Source: Pseudobutyrivibrio ruminis AD2017
Lineage (GTDB): Bacteria > Bacillota > Clostridia > Lachnospirales > Lachnospiraceae
DNA: 64,000 nt
NCBI RefSeq assembly: GCF_000424305.1
Contig: NZ_AUJQ01000006.1
Coordinates: 1 to 64,000, forward strand
Direction: 5' to 3'
Each line of letters opens with the position of its first letter. The stretch's first letter is position 1. The position numbers and the translations under genes were made by a program. Under the pieces are notes generated by a model. That model did no database searches. It was not told where the DNA came from and saw only the letters and a program-made list of their open reading frames with translations. Shown one piece after another: positions 26,431 through 35,276 of this stretch.

Positions 26431-27720
26431 ATGATAGACATTAAGTTTTTACGTGAGAATCCAGACGCAGTAAAAGAAAACATTAAAAAGAAATTTCAGG
26501 AGCACAAGCTTGGCCTCGTTGACGAGGTCATCGAGCTTGATGACAAGAGACGTGCCACACAGCAGCAGGCTGATGACATGCGTTCAGAAATGAACAAGGC
26601 ATCTAAGCAGATTGGTGCTCTTATGGCTCAGGGTAAAAAGGATGAGGCTGAGGCAGCAAAGGCTGAAGTAGCTGAGCTTAAGCAGAAGATTAAGGAGTTA
26701 GAGCCAGTTGAGAAGGAGCTCGCTGATAAGGTTGAGGAAATCATGATGAAGATTCCTAACATTATTGACCCATCTGTTCCAATTGGTCCTGATGATTCTT
26801 GCAATGTTGAAATCGAAAAGTTTGGTGAGCCAGTTGTTCCTGATTTTGAGATTCCATATCACACAGATATTATGGAGCGTTTCAATGGTATCGATTTAGA
26901 TGCAGCTGGTAAGGTTGCAGGTAATGGTTTCTATTATTTAATGGGAGATATTGCTCGTCTTCACTCAGCAGTTATTTCATATGCACGTGATTTCATGATC
27001 GATAGAGGATTTACATACTGCGTTCCTCCTTTCATGATTCGTTCAAACGTAGTTACTGGTGTTATGTCATTCGAAGAAATGGATGCCATGATGTACAAAA
27101 TCGAAGGTGAAGACCTTTACCTTATCGGTACATCAGAGCACTCTATGATTGGTAAGTTTATTGACACTCTTAATGATGAAGCCAACTTACCTTATACACT
27201 TACAAGCTACAGCCCATGCTTCCGTAAGGAAAAGGGTGCACACGGTATTGAAGAGCGTGGTGTTTACCGTATCCATCAGTTCGAGAAGCAGGAGATGATT
27301 GTTGTCTGCAAGCCAGAGGATTCAAAGAAGTACTATGATATTCTTTGGAACAACACAGTTGATTTATTCCGTAGCTTAGACATTCCTGTACGTACACTTG
27401 AGTGCTGTTCAGGAGACCTTGCTGATCTTAAGGTTAAGTCTTGTGACGTTGAGGCTTGGTCACCACGTCAGAAGAAGTACTTCGAAGTTGGTAGCTGCTC
27501 TAACCTTGGCGATGCACAGGCACGTCGTCTTAAGATTCGTGTTAAGGCAGAGGACGGTACAAAGTACTTCGCACACACACTTAACAACACAGTTGTTGCT
27601 CCACCACGTATGCTTATCGCATTCTTGGAGAACAACCTTCGCGAAGACGGTAGCGTAGCCATCCCTAAGGCACTTCAGCCATACATGGGCGGCAAAACCG
27701 AACTCGTACCTACTAAGTAA
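26431..27720 (+). CDS. serS: Seryl-tRNA synthetase
   Basis: The 429-residue class II synthetase has the N-terminal antiparallel coiled-coil arm that binds tRNA-Ser (about 30-100, charged KAEVAELKQKIKELE) and the catalytic core. Motif 2 is visible as FRKEKGAHGIEERGVYRIHQFEKQE, and the serine-specific TSEHS segment is near residue 237. It charges tRNA-Ser and tRNA-Sec. AGGAG precedes the start. The last codons and stop lie inside the arm of a large palindromic element that extends to 27890. Confidence 0.95.
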   Translation: MIDIKFLRENPDAVKENIKKKFQEHKLGLVDEVIELDDKRRATQQQADDMRSEMNKASKQIGALMAQGKKDEAEAAKAEVAELKQKIKELEPVEKELADKVEEIMMKIPNIIDPSVPIGPDDSCNVEIEKFGEPVVPDFEIPYHTDIMERFNGIDLDAAGKVAGNGFYYLMGDIARLHSAVISYARDFMIDRGFTYCVPPFMIRSNVVTGVMSFEEMDAMMYKIEGEDLYLIGTSEHSMIGKFIDTLNDEANLPYTLTSYSPCFRKEKGAHGIEERGVYRIHQFEKQEMIVVCKPEDSKKYYDILWNNTVDLFRSLDIPVRTLECCSGDLADLKVKSCDVEAWSPRQKKYFEVGSCSNLGDAQARRLKIRVKAEDGTKYFAHTLNNTVVAPPRMLIAFLENNLREDGSVAIPKALQPYMGGKTELVPTK

Positions 27721-27889
27721 TCGTAGAGTTTTGAACGTGGCATCATAGTACTCCGTGCTCCCGCAGGGCACCCCTCGTGCTCGAGTGTGGGCCCCACCCG
27801 CCGGCGTGGGACCCTCCCACACTCGGCACGATACTTCCCTGCTCGCGCTCGCCAAGGCTGAGTAGCCACGTATCGTAAACTTAGTAGGT
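27708..27889 (-). repeat. Palindromic element, GC-rich type (copy 1, minus orientation)
   Basis: The outer arms are ACCTACTAAGT (27708-27718, inside the serS 3' end) and ACTTAGTAGGT (27879-27889). Nested arms are ACGTGGC/GCCACGT (27735-27741, 27865-27871) and CGAGTGTGGG/CCCACACTCG (27782-27791, 27816-27825). Read on the minus strand it shares three ordered blocks with the copy at 58861-58997: a 21-nt block matching at 19 positions (27840-27860), the identical CCCACGCCGGCGGG (27797-27810) and the identical TGCGGGAGCA (27756-27765). The stems between the blocks differ in sequence but are self-complementary in each copy. Confidence 0.75.
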
Positions 27890-27904
27890 AACGGTGTTAA
27901 GTGA

Positions 27905-27982
27905 GCTGGTAGGTAACAAGTGGCTCTCAACGTTGGTAAGCGCGAGCAAGAGGAACTACAGAACCACTTGTTACCTACCAGC
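27905..27982 (+). repeat. Palindromic element, TTARRTGA/GGACTTAG type (copy 1)
   Basis: A perfect 19-bp inverted repeat, GCTGGTAGGTAACAAGTGG (27905-27923) and its complement (27964-27982), encloses a 40-nt loop. The loop contains AAGCGCGAGCAAGAGG (27938-27953), identical to a block in the copy at 58861. The left boundary reads TTAAGTGA and the right boundary GGACTAGGA, as in the other copies of this type. It lies directly after the GC-rich element and before typA. Confidence 0.8.
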
Positions 27983-28040
27983 GGACTAGGACCAGGGGTT
28001 TTTACGGTACCTAGAGTTATGCAGTAGAAAAGGAAATTTT

Positions 28041-29873
28041 ATGTCAGTACAGAGTAGAGAAGATATTAGAAACATTGCAATTATTGCGCACGTTGACCAT
28101 GGTAAAACTACACTTGTAGATGAGCTTTTAAAGCAGTCTGGTGTATTTAGAGAAAACCAGGAAGTTGCCGAGCGTGTCATGGACTCAAACGATATTGAGC
28201 GTGAGCGTGGTATCACAATTCTTTCAAAGAATACAGCAGTTTACTACAAGAACACAAAGATTAACATTATCGATACACCAGGCCATGCCGATTTCGGTGG
28301 CGAGGTAGAGCGTGTACTTAAGATGGTTGACGGTGTTGTACTTGTTGTAGATGCTTTCGAAGGCGCAATGCCACAGACTAAGTTCGTTCTTATGAAGGCT
28401 CTTGATTTGGATTTACCTGTTATCGTTTGTATCAACAAAATCGATAGACCAGAGGCACGTCCAGATGAAGTTATCGACGAAGTATTAGAGCTTTTCATGG
28501 ACCTTGATGCATCTGATGAGCAGCTTGATTGCCCATTCATTTATGCAAGTGCTAAGGAAGGCTATGCAATGAGAAGCCTTGATGAAGAGCCTAAGGATAT
28601 GACAGCTCTCTTCGAGACAATCGTAGATTACATTCCAGCTCCAACTGGTGATCCAGATGCACCTACACAGGTTCTTATTTCAACAATCGATTACAACGAA
28701 TACGTTGGACGTATCGGTATCGGTAAGGTTGAGAATGGTTCTATCAAGATTAACCAGGACGCTATCGTTGTTAATGCTCATGATGAGAACAAGAATAACA
28801 GGGTTCGTATTTCAAAGCTTTTTGAATATGATGGATTAAATAAAGTGGATGTAGATGAAGCAAAGATTGGTTCAATCGTAGCTATATCTGGTATTTCAGA
28901 TATCCACATTGGAGATACAATTTGTGCAGTTGATGCACCAAATCCTATCCCATTCCAGAAGATTTCTGAGCCTACTATTTCAATGAACTTCATTGTAAAT
29001 GATAGCCCACTTGCTGGTCAGGAAGGAAAGTATGTAACATCACGTCACATCCGTGAGCGTCTTATGAAGGAATTAAATACAGACGTTTCACTTAGAGTAG
29101 AAGATACAGATTCACCTGATTCATTTAAGGTATCAGGACGTGGTGAGCTTCACCTTTCAGTTCTTATCGAGAACATGAGACGTGAAGGATTTGAATTTGC
29201 AGTTTCAAAGGCAGAGGTTCTTTATCATACAGATGAAAAGGGACGTAAGCTTGAGCCAATGGAACGCGCCTATGTTGATGTTCCTGATGAATTTACAGGA
29301 GCAGTTATTGAGAAGCTTTCACAGCGTAAGGGTGAGCTTCAGAACATGACACCTATCACAGGTGGATATACACGTATTGAATTCAAGATTCCAGCTCGTG
29401 GTCTTATTGGCTACCGTGGAGAATTCATGACAGATACAAAGGGTAATGGTATCATCAATACTATTTTCGAAGGCTATGAGCCATACAAGGGAGACATTGC
29501 TTATCGTAAGCAGGGTTCACTTATTGCATTCGAAAGTGGTGAGTCAGTTACTTATGGTTTATTCTCAGCTCAGGAGCGTGGTACATTATTCATTGGACCA
29601 GGCGAGAAGGTATATTCTGGTATGGTTATCGGACAGAGCTCACGTGCTGAAGATATCGAGCTTAATGTATGTAAGAAGAAGCATCTTACAAATACTCGTT
29701 CATCATCAGCAGATGAAGCACTTACACTTGTACCACCTAGAATCTTAAGTCTTGAGCAGGCACTTGATTTTATCGATGTAGATGAGCTTTTGGAGGTAAC
29801 TCCTGAATCTCTCAGAATTAGAAAGAGAATTCTTGATCCATTAATGAGAAAGAGAGCTAGCATCAGAAAGTAG
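28041..29873 (+). CDS. typA: Ribosome-associated GTPase TypA/BipA
   Basis: The 610-residue translational GTPase has the P-loop AHVDHGKTT at about residues 16-24, switch II DTPGHADFGGEVERVL, and the G4 motif NKIDR. EF-G-like domains and the BipA-specific C-terminal domain follow. It binds ribosomes and supports 50S assembly and stress adaptation. AAAAGG precedes the start, so it does not depend on the palindromic elements upstream for its ribosome binding site. The next gene starts 8 nt after the stop. Confidence 0.95.
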   Translation: MSVQSREDIRNIAIIAHVDHGKTTLVDELLKQSGVFRENQEVAERVMDSNDIERERGITILSKNTAVYYKNTKINIIDTPGHADFGGEVERVLKMVDGVVLVVDAFEGAMPQTKFVLMKALDLDLPVIVCINKIDRPEARPDEVIDEVLELFMDLDASDEQLDCPFIYASAKEGYAMRSLDEEPKDMTALFETIVDYIPAPTGDPDAPTQVLISTIDYNEYVGRIGIGKVENGSIKINQDAIVVNAHDENKNNRVRISKLFEYDGLNKVDVDEAKIGSIVAISGISDIHIGDTICAVDAPNPIPFQKISEPTISMNFIVNDSPLAGQEGKYVTSRHIRERLMKELNTDVSLRVEDTDSPDSFKVSGRGELHLSVLIENMRREGFEFAVSKAEVLYHTDEKGRKLEPMERAYVDVPDEFTGAVIEKLSQRKGELQNMTPITGGYTRIEFKIPARGLIGYRGEFMTDTKGNGIINTIFEGYEPYKGDIAYRKQGSLIAFESGESVTYGLFSAQERGTLFIGPGEKVYSGMVIGQSSRAEDIELNVCKKKHLTNTRSSSADEALTLVPPRILSLEQALDFIDVDELLEVTPESLRIRKRILDPLMRKRASIRK

Positions 29874-29880
29874 GAGAGTC

Positions 29881-30360
29881 ATGGAAAAGGGAACTATACA
29901 AGTTTACTACGGAAACGGACAGGGTAAATCCGCAGCAGCGCTTGGAAATGCAATACGCTTTGCGTCGCAGGGTAAGAAATGCATTATTATAGAGTTTCTT
30001 AAATCAGAGACTAATACAGATTATTTTGAAAAGCTTGAACCTGAAATCAAGCTTTTCAGATTTGAGCGTTCGAAGGAAGGATTTGAAAATCTTACCGAAG
30101 AACAGAAACAAGAGGAGAAAATCAACATTCTCAATGGTTTAAACTATGCTAAAAAGGTACTTGGTACTGGAGAATGTGATTTGCTTATCTTGGATGAATT
30201 TTTAGGAGTTATAGATGAGGGCATAGTTGATGAAGAGGATATTATAAGTGCTCTTCAAAGTAAATCCCTTATTACAAATGTTATTTTGACAGGACAAAAC
30301 ATGTCCCAGGGCTTATTTGAAATAGCCGATAATGTATTAAAATTAGAGTCAGAGAAATAA
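29881..30360 (+). CDS. Corrinoid adenosyltransferase-like ATP-binding protein
   Basis: The 159-residue protein resembles the CobA/BtuR/CobO family, with an N-terminal P-loop YYGNGQGKSAAALG (about 9-22) and the Walker-B-like LLILDEFLG. Canonical members are about 170-200 residues and add the adenosyl group to cob(I)alamin. The shorter length leaves open whether this one is active on corrinoids. AGGAG overlaps the end of typA, so the two are coupled. Its stop codon lies in the stem of a terminator. Confidence 0.75.
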   Translation: MEKGTIQVYYGNGQGKSAAALGNAIRFASQGKKCIIIEFLKSETNTDYFEKLEPEIKLFRFERSKEGFENLTEEQKQEEKINILNGLNYAKKVLGTGECDLLILDEFLGVIDEGIVDEEDIISALQSKSLITNVILTGQNMSQGLFEIADNVLKLESEK

Positions 30361-30380
30361 TCTCTGGCTCTTGTATTTTA
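30346..30380 (+). terminator. Terminator overlapping the adenosyltransferase-like stop codon
   Basis: GAGTCAGAGA (30346-30355) pairs with TCTCTGGCTC (30361-30370) with one wobble pair, followed by TTGTATTTT. Confidence 0.65.
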
Positions 30381-30430
30381 TGGAGAGTTTTAATAAACTT
30401 TTATTAAAACGTGAAGTAGAGGTGATTAAG

Positions 30431-31192
30431 ATGGTTAAAGCAGTAATGAATGGATGCAACGGACACATGGGAAGAGTTATCACAGATTTGTGTAAGAATG
30501 ATAGCGACATCACAATCGTTGCAGGAGTAGATAAATTTAACGAAATAGACAATGATTATCCAGTATTCGATTCTATAGATAAAGTAGATGTAGATTTTGA
30601 TGTAATTATAGATTTTTCTAATGCAGCTGCAGTTGATGGCTTGCTTGATTATTGTGAAGCTAACAAAAAGAACATAGTTTTATGTACAACAGGTCTTACA
30701 GACGAAATGATAGCTCACGTGGATAAGGCCAGCAAAGCATGTGGAATACTTCGCTCAGCAAACATGTCATTGGGGATAAATACACTCTTTGATCTATGTA
30801 AGAAGGCTACTCAGGTATTTGCAGATGCAGGCTTTGATATTGAAATAGTAGAGAAGCATCATAACCAAAAGCTTGATGCGCCAAGTGGAACAGCTCTTGC
30901 TCTTGCAGATGCATGTAACGAGGCTCTTGAAGAGGATTACGAATATTGCTATGGCAGAGCAGACAGAAGAGAAAAGCGTCCAAAGAACGAAATCGGTATT
31001 TCAGCTGTAAGAGGTGGCAACATTGTAGGCGAGCACGAAGTTATATTCGCTGGTCTTGATGAAGTTATCACAATCAAGCATACAGCTTATTCTAAGAGCG
31101 TTTTCGCAAAAGGTGCGGTAGAGGCTGCTAAGTATTTAGCAGGAAAGCCAGCAGGTTTATATGACATGAAACAAGTAATCGCAGACAAATAG
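30431..31192 (+). CDS. dapB: 4-hydroxy-tetrahydrodipicolinate reductase
   Basis: The 253-residue enzyme has the N-terminal NAD(P)H-binding motif NGCNGHMGRVI (about 7-17) and the catalytic segment EKHHNQKLDAPSGTALALAD. It carries out the second committed step of lysine and diaminopimelate synthesis. The start at 30431 is chosen because GAGGTG lies 6 nt upstream and it matches the family N-terminus. An in-frame ATG at 30371 lies next to the terminator of the upstream gene. Confidence 0.93.
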   Translation: MVKAVMNGCNGHMGRVITDLCKNDSDITIVAGVDKFNEIDNDYPVFDSIDKVDVDFDVIIDFSNAAAVDGLLDYCEANKKNIVLCTTGLTDEMIAHVDKASKACGILRSANMSLGINTLFDLCKKATQVFADAGFDIEIVEKHHNQKLDAPSGTALALADACNEALEEDYEYCYGRADRREKRPKNEIGISAVRGGNIVGEHEVIFAGLDEVITIKHTAYSKSVFAKGAVEAAKYLAGKPAGLYDMKQVIADK

Positions 31193-31230
31193 ATTACTTT
31201 AAATTAAAGAGAAGGTAATGAGGGTAGATT

Positions 31231-31887
31231 ATGTACATTCAGCTTAATTCACAGGTTATATGTTATGAGAAGACCGGCCAGGGGAAGCCGGTTATTCTTA
31301 TTCATGGAAATAATGAGGATCATCATATTTTTGATGCTCTTGCTGAAACCATGAGTAAATATCATACTGTGTATGCCATGGACACAAGAGGCCATGGAGA
31401 AAGTGCTACGCCAAAGGAATATCACTATACCGATATGGCAAATGATGTCATTAATCTTATAAAAGCCCTTAATATAGAAAAGCCTGCATTAATAGGTTTT
31501 TCTGACGGAGGAATAATAGCACTTTTAGTAGCAATTAAGGCAAGCAGACTGCTTTCATCCATTGTTTGTTGTGGAGCTAATCTAAATCCTGCAGGTATTC
31601 ACCATAGGGATTTAAGAGAAATAAAAAAAGAGTATAAAAAGACAAATGATCCAATAACTCGTATGATGCTTGTTGAACCGGATATAGATCCTTCTGAGTT
31701 AAACAGAATTACGGTTCCAGCTATGATTATTGCAGGAGAAAAAGACTGCATAAAGGAAAAAGAAACCAAAAGAATAGCTGAAAATATAAGTAATTCTAAA
31801 ATGCTGATACTTGAAGGCGAAAACCATAGTAGCTACATAGAAGGTACTGATGCATTATATAGGTACATTGCGACTTTCTTGGTGTGA
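31231..31887 (+). CDS. Alpha/beta-fold hydrolase
   Basis: The 218-residue protein has the alpha/beta-hydrolase layout: HGNNEDHH at the oxyanion position, DTRGHGES, the nucleophile elbow GFSDGG with Ser near residue 92, a late Asp in GEKDC and the catalytic His in GENHSS near the C-terminus. There is no signal peptide. The substrate is unknown. It resembles small esterases or peroxidase-type hydrolases. It probably has its own transcript, 38 nt after dapB. Confidence 0.8.
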   Translation: MYIQLNSQVICYEKTGQGKPVILIHGNNEDHHIFDALAETMSKYHTVYAMDTRGHGESATPKEYHYTDMANDVINLIKALNIEKPALIGFSDGGIIALLVAIKASRLLSSIVCCGANLNPAGIHHRDLREIKKEYKKTNDPITRMMLVEPDIDPSELNRITVPAMIIAGEKDCIKEKETKRIAENISNSKMLILEGENHSSYIEGTDALYRYIATFLV

Positions 31888-31986
31888 AACTAATAGTTGT
31901 GTTAGTGAAAAAACCATGATAAAATTGTTACTAAAGTGTGAACAAGAACAAAATATCATAGTTTTATAACGCAACAAGGAGCTATA

Positions 31987-33585
31987 TTGGATTATATGAA
32001 ATCCTTCATGGACAAAGTAATCACACAAGTAAATAGGGTACTAATTGTTAGCGCCGCAATGGTTTTAATTGCTTGCTATTTTGATACACAAGATAACCTA
32101 ACTATATCAATGGATAGAATAGAACCTAGTTCAGAGGCTTTATTAGCCGATGGTTCTAAAGAATATTTTTTTAATCTTTCAAATTATGATTATCATAAAA
32201 CGGGATTAATGTTTCTAACTTCGCATCAGACAGTCAAAGCCTATAGTCAAGGCAAGGAAATTTACTCATTTACCAAACCAGGTGGTTTCTGGACATCTTC
32301 AGTTGGTTCCAAATATAATTTTGTAGACATAAATGATAATATGCATTTTGTGACAGTTGTTTTGAAGCCTGTTTATAATGTTGTCTCAGACCAACCTACG
32401 GAGTTTTATATTGGAAGTCCAAACTCAATGTATAATTCCATATTGTTAGAATCTATGCCTAGATTCTTTATCAGTCTTTTGATTGTAATCATGAGTCTTA
32501 TAATTCTTATTTATTATGCCTTTATGCATAAAAGACAAAAGCTTTCGAAGGAATTACTGTATTTAGGTTCCTTTACAAACTTTTGTGGTATTTGGTCTAT
32601 TAATGAGACAAATTTTGCGAATCTGATATTTCAAAACAAGATTTTAAATTCCCTAATACCATATTATTGTTTAATGTTGTTGGTTCCACCATTTATTATG
32701 TTTTTTGACAGCTACCTTAACATTTACAGTAAGGTAATTAAAAGATTAATTATATGCGCATCGATGCTTCAGTTTATAGTATTGACCGCACTTCATTTCT
32801 TAAAGATTGCTGAATATCGTGAAACTTTAGTTTTTGTGCAAGCTATGATTTGCATTGCGGTATTGTATCTGATTGTAGGAATGATTACACAAATTGCAAA
32901 ACATCGCATGACACAGCATATTGAGATATGCGCTGTTGGACTGGGCGTTTTTATGATATCTGTTGTTGTTGATATTAAGCAGTATTATAAGGGCCCAGGG
33001 GATGCAGATAGAATAGGACGTTATATATTCTTCTTTTTCGTAGCTATCCTTGCGAAGGACATGATAAATGAAGCCAATGAAATAATTGCAAAGGGTAAAC
33101 AGGTTAAGCAGTTAGAGGTATTTGCGCTTACAGATAGCATGACAGGGCTTTTAAACAGAAACGCATTTGAAAGACAAGCAAGAAGTGAGAATAATTTAGA
33201 TGGTTTAATAGCGGTAGTGGCAGATGCCAATGGATTAAAACAGTGTAATGATACTTATGGTCATGAGGCCGGTGATGAATACATTACAATTGTTGCGAAG
33301 ATTTTTAATGATGTATACGGAAAGTATGGCAACTGCTATCGTATTGGTGGAGATGAATTCTGCTGTATTATATCTTACAAGCATTCAGTGAACCTAGAGC
33401 GACTAAAGAGTATATTCTTAACAAAAATATACACTGAAAACGTGAATGGAAATTACGCTTATGATATCAGCGTAGCTATAGGTGACGCATGTTATGACCC
33501 CTCAAAGGATTTTAACTTTAGATCACTTGTAAAAAGAGCCGACGCAGATATGTACGAAAATAAGAGGACAGTTAAATTGTCGTAG
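31987..33585 (+). CDS. Membrane diguanylate cyclase (GGDEF)
   Basis: The 532-residue protein has an N-terminal helix (about 17-30), an extracytoplasmic domain (about 35-155), roughly seven further helices (about 160-360) and a C-terminal GGDEF domain with an intact GGDEF motif at residues 454-458. This is the plan of 7TM sensor cyclases that make cyclic di-GMP. The TTG start at 31987 follows AAGGAG at good spacing; an ATG nine bases later is the alternative. An HD-GYP phosphodiesterase gene lies at 43799, giving both arms of cyclic di-GMP turnover. Confidence 0.88.
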   Translation: MDYMKSFMDKVITQVNRVLIVSAAMVLIACYFDTQDNLTISMDRIEPSSEALLADGSKEYFFNLSNYDYHKTGLMFLTSHQTVKAYSQGKEIYSFTKPGGFWTSSVGSKYNFVDINDNMHFVTVVLKPVYNVVSDQPTEFYIGSPNSMYNSILLESMPRFFISLLIVIMSLIILIYYAFMHKRQKLSKELLYLGSFTNFCGIWSINETNFANLIFQNKILNSLIPYYCLMLLVPPFIMFFDSYLNIYSKVIKRLIICASMLQFIVLTALHFLKIAEYRETLVFVQAMICIAVLYLIVGMITQIAKHRMTQHIEICAVGLGVFMISVVVDIKQYYKGPGDADRIGRYIFFFFVAILAKDMINEANEIIAKGKQVKQLEVFALTDSMTGLLNRNAFERQARSENNLDGLIAVVADANGLKQCNDTYGHEAGDEYITIVAKIFNDVYGKYGNCYRIGGDEFCCIISYKHSVNLERLKSIFLTKIYTENVNGNYAYDISVAIGDACYDPSKDFNFRSLVKRADADMYENKRTVKLS

Positions 33586-33832
33586 CGTTCATCCAGTCTA
33601 CCAGCTCCTGCAGGCCCTCTTCTGTAAATGGAGCTGTATTAGAAATCTTTAGTTCGTCGGGAGTGTTTTCTGAGCTGTAAGGTCCTGGCCACATTGTGGC
33701 CTTGAAAACAGGCTCTTCTGAACCTTCTTCTAAAAATTTCTCAATCTTATAACATTTGTTTTTATCGCTCCCTGTGAAAGAGGGAGCTTTTTTGTAATAA
33801 CCTATTGATAGTAATCTTTTTCGTTCAATCAT
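33572..33832 (-). CDS. Small conserved protein of unknown function
   Basis: The reading frame encodes 86 residues starting MIERKRLLSIGYYKKAP, with a highly acidic middle and an ATMWPGPYSSENTP segment. It overlaps the last 14 bases of the diguanylate cyclase gene on the other strand. A GTG start at 33868 would add 12 residues, and neither start has a strong ribosome binding site. The residue pattern looks like a real small protein family of Lachnospiraceae to me, but I cannot name it. A plus-strand terminator (33768-33795) lies inside the frame. Confidence 0.5.
   Translation of the reverse strand: MIERKRLLSIGYYKKAPSFTGSDKNKCYKIEKFLEEGSEEPVFKATMWPGPYSSENTPDELKISNTAPFTEEGLQELVDWMNATTI
33768..33795 (+). 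terminator. Terminator of the diguanylate cyclase gene
   Basis: GCTCCCT pairs with AGGGAGC around GTGAAAG, followed by six T. It lies within an opposite-strand reading frame. Confidence 0.65.
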
Positions 33833-33925
33833 AGCTCTTATTTTAAAGAAACTAAAAGACTTTGTCACTAATTAATGCTAAAATAAATATAAATATAAGA
33901 AAAACAACAGAATGGGGGCATGCAT

Positions 33926-34942
33926 ATGGACAAAGGACGCATATTTAGAATCATCTGTGGAGTAATGATTGCAATTATCGTAGTGATTTTAATTGCAATT
34001 TTTGTAAGTGATGACAACAATGTAAGCAATGTGGCAATTGATACAACCTTGCCATATGCTGATACAACAGAGTGGATGGGACACATTAATGATGATGTTT
34101 ATTTGTCTCAAATTACCATACCTGGTACCCATAATTCCTGCGCTAGAAACGTTATGTTAGGTTATGTAATGCGTTGCCAGGATACAGATATTAGCACCCA
34201 GCTTGAAGATGGTTACAGATATCTGGATTTACGAGTTGCGATAGATGATAAGAAAAGTGATGGCAAGCTTAAGCTTGTGCATAAATTCGCTAATTGCCAC
34301 AAGGCGGGCAATCTATTTTCTGAGTATATATATTTTGAAGATGTGGCTAATGATTTATATGATTTCTTACAGCAGCATCCAACAGAAACAGTAATAGTAA
34401 ATATTAAAATAGAAGATGATAATCATTCAACTAGTGACATTCAAAAGGAGTTATTAGCTGAGATTAAAGCCAATAAGGATTATTGGTATACAGAAGACGA
34501 AATCCCAACATTGGGAGACGTTAGAGGGAGAGCTGTTCTTGCTACTCGTTTTAACGATGAGATGGCCAGTGGCACCACAGGAATTAATATGATTTGGGCA
34601 GAGCAGGACAATAGAGTTGCAGCTGATATCCCATATGAGTTATATGTTTTTGATAACTATAGATTATGGGTTCAGGATAGATATAAGTATTCAGTAGAAG
34701 ATAAATATGAAGCAGTAGTAGATGGATTGGAAAACTGTGAGGCAGATGAAAACACCTGGTTTTTCAATTTTACAAGCACTAGTGGTGATGGCAAAGTTGG
34801 TCATCCAAGAGGCTATGCAAAGTCTCTTAATGAATTATTATTAAACTATGAGCTTAAGCCAGAAACAAGTTATGGAGTAATTATTGTAGATTTTGGGGAT
34901 AAAACACTAGCTAGACATATTTATTACACAAATGTTTTTTAA
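33926..34942 (+). CDS. Membrane-anchored PI-PLC-like phosphodiesterase
   Basis: The 338-residue protein has an N-terminal transmembrane helix (about 8-28) and a phosphatidylinositol-specific phospholipase C X-type domain. Landmarks are ITIPGTHNSCA, with the first catalytic His, GYRYLDLRVA, and LVHKF with the second catalytic His. The domain should face outside. It could cleave phosphoinositol or glycerophosphodiester-type lipids; the natural substrate is unknown. The start at 33926 is preferred to an ATG 6 nt earlier because of its spacing to GGGGG. Confidence 0.85.
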   Translation: MDKGRIFRIICGVMIAIIVVILIAIFVSDDNNVSNVAIDTTLPYADTTEWMGHINDDVYLSQITIPGTHNSCARNVMLGYVMRCQDTDISTQLEDGYRYLDLRVAIDDKKSDGKLKLVHKFANCHKAGNLFSEYIYFEDVANDLYDFLQQHPTETVIVNIKIEDDNHSTSDIQKELLAEIKANKDYWYTEDEIPTLGDVRGRAVLATRFNDEMASGTTGINMIWAEQDNRVAADIPYELYVFDNYRLWVQDRYKYSVEDKYEAVVDGLENCEADENTWFFNFTSTSGDGKVGHPRGYAKSLNELLLNYELKPETSYGVIIVDFGDKTLARHIYYTNVF

Positions 34943-34981
34943 AATGACATAATAGACAACACAATATAGGAGGCATAATAT

Positions 34982-35230
34982 ATGGAAAAAGAAATGGAAC
35001 AGCAGGTAAACCCAATTCTACTAGAGTTTTTAGACACAGATTCATTCGAGGAGAAGTACAAGATCTTAGTAGCAACACCAATTATGGATTTTGATAATCT
35101 GTTAATTGACAATATGGCATCATCAATTGATGTTGTTATCGATGATGGCGATATTGATACAAGAGTTCAAGAGCTAAAGGTTTGCGTTCGCACCAGAGCG
35201 AAATACGAAACACAACGTTTTCGCAGATAA
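34982..35230 (+). CDS. Small conserved acidic protein
   Basis: The 82-residue protein is acidic in its first three quarters (LLEFLDTDSFEEK, DVVIDDGDIDTR) and basic at the end (RTRAKYETQRFRR). It has AGGAGG upstream at ideal spacing. No signal peptide, helix span or known motif is visible. It lies between the phospholipase-like gene and the chemoreceptor. The imperfect repeat AACTATA/TATAGTT just after it (35238-35256) may belong to the chemoreceptor promoter. Confidence 0.7.
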   Translation: MEKEMEQQVNPILLEFLDTDSFEEKYKILVATPIMDFDNLLIDNMASSIDVVIDDGDIDTRVQELKVCVRTRAKYETQRFRR

Positions 35231-35276
35231 TAAAATAAACTATAGTTTGTTATAGTTGAGTTTGATGGGGGGTACT

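Noticed and set aside
27460-27930. A 156-codon minus-strand frame over the serS end and the palindromic element
   Set aside because: It is antisense to serS and crosses the GC-rich hairpins. The composition reflects palindromic DNA, and there is no family resemblance or ribosome binding site.
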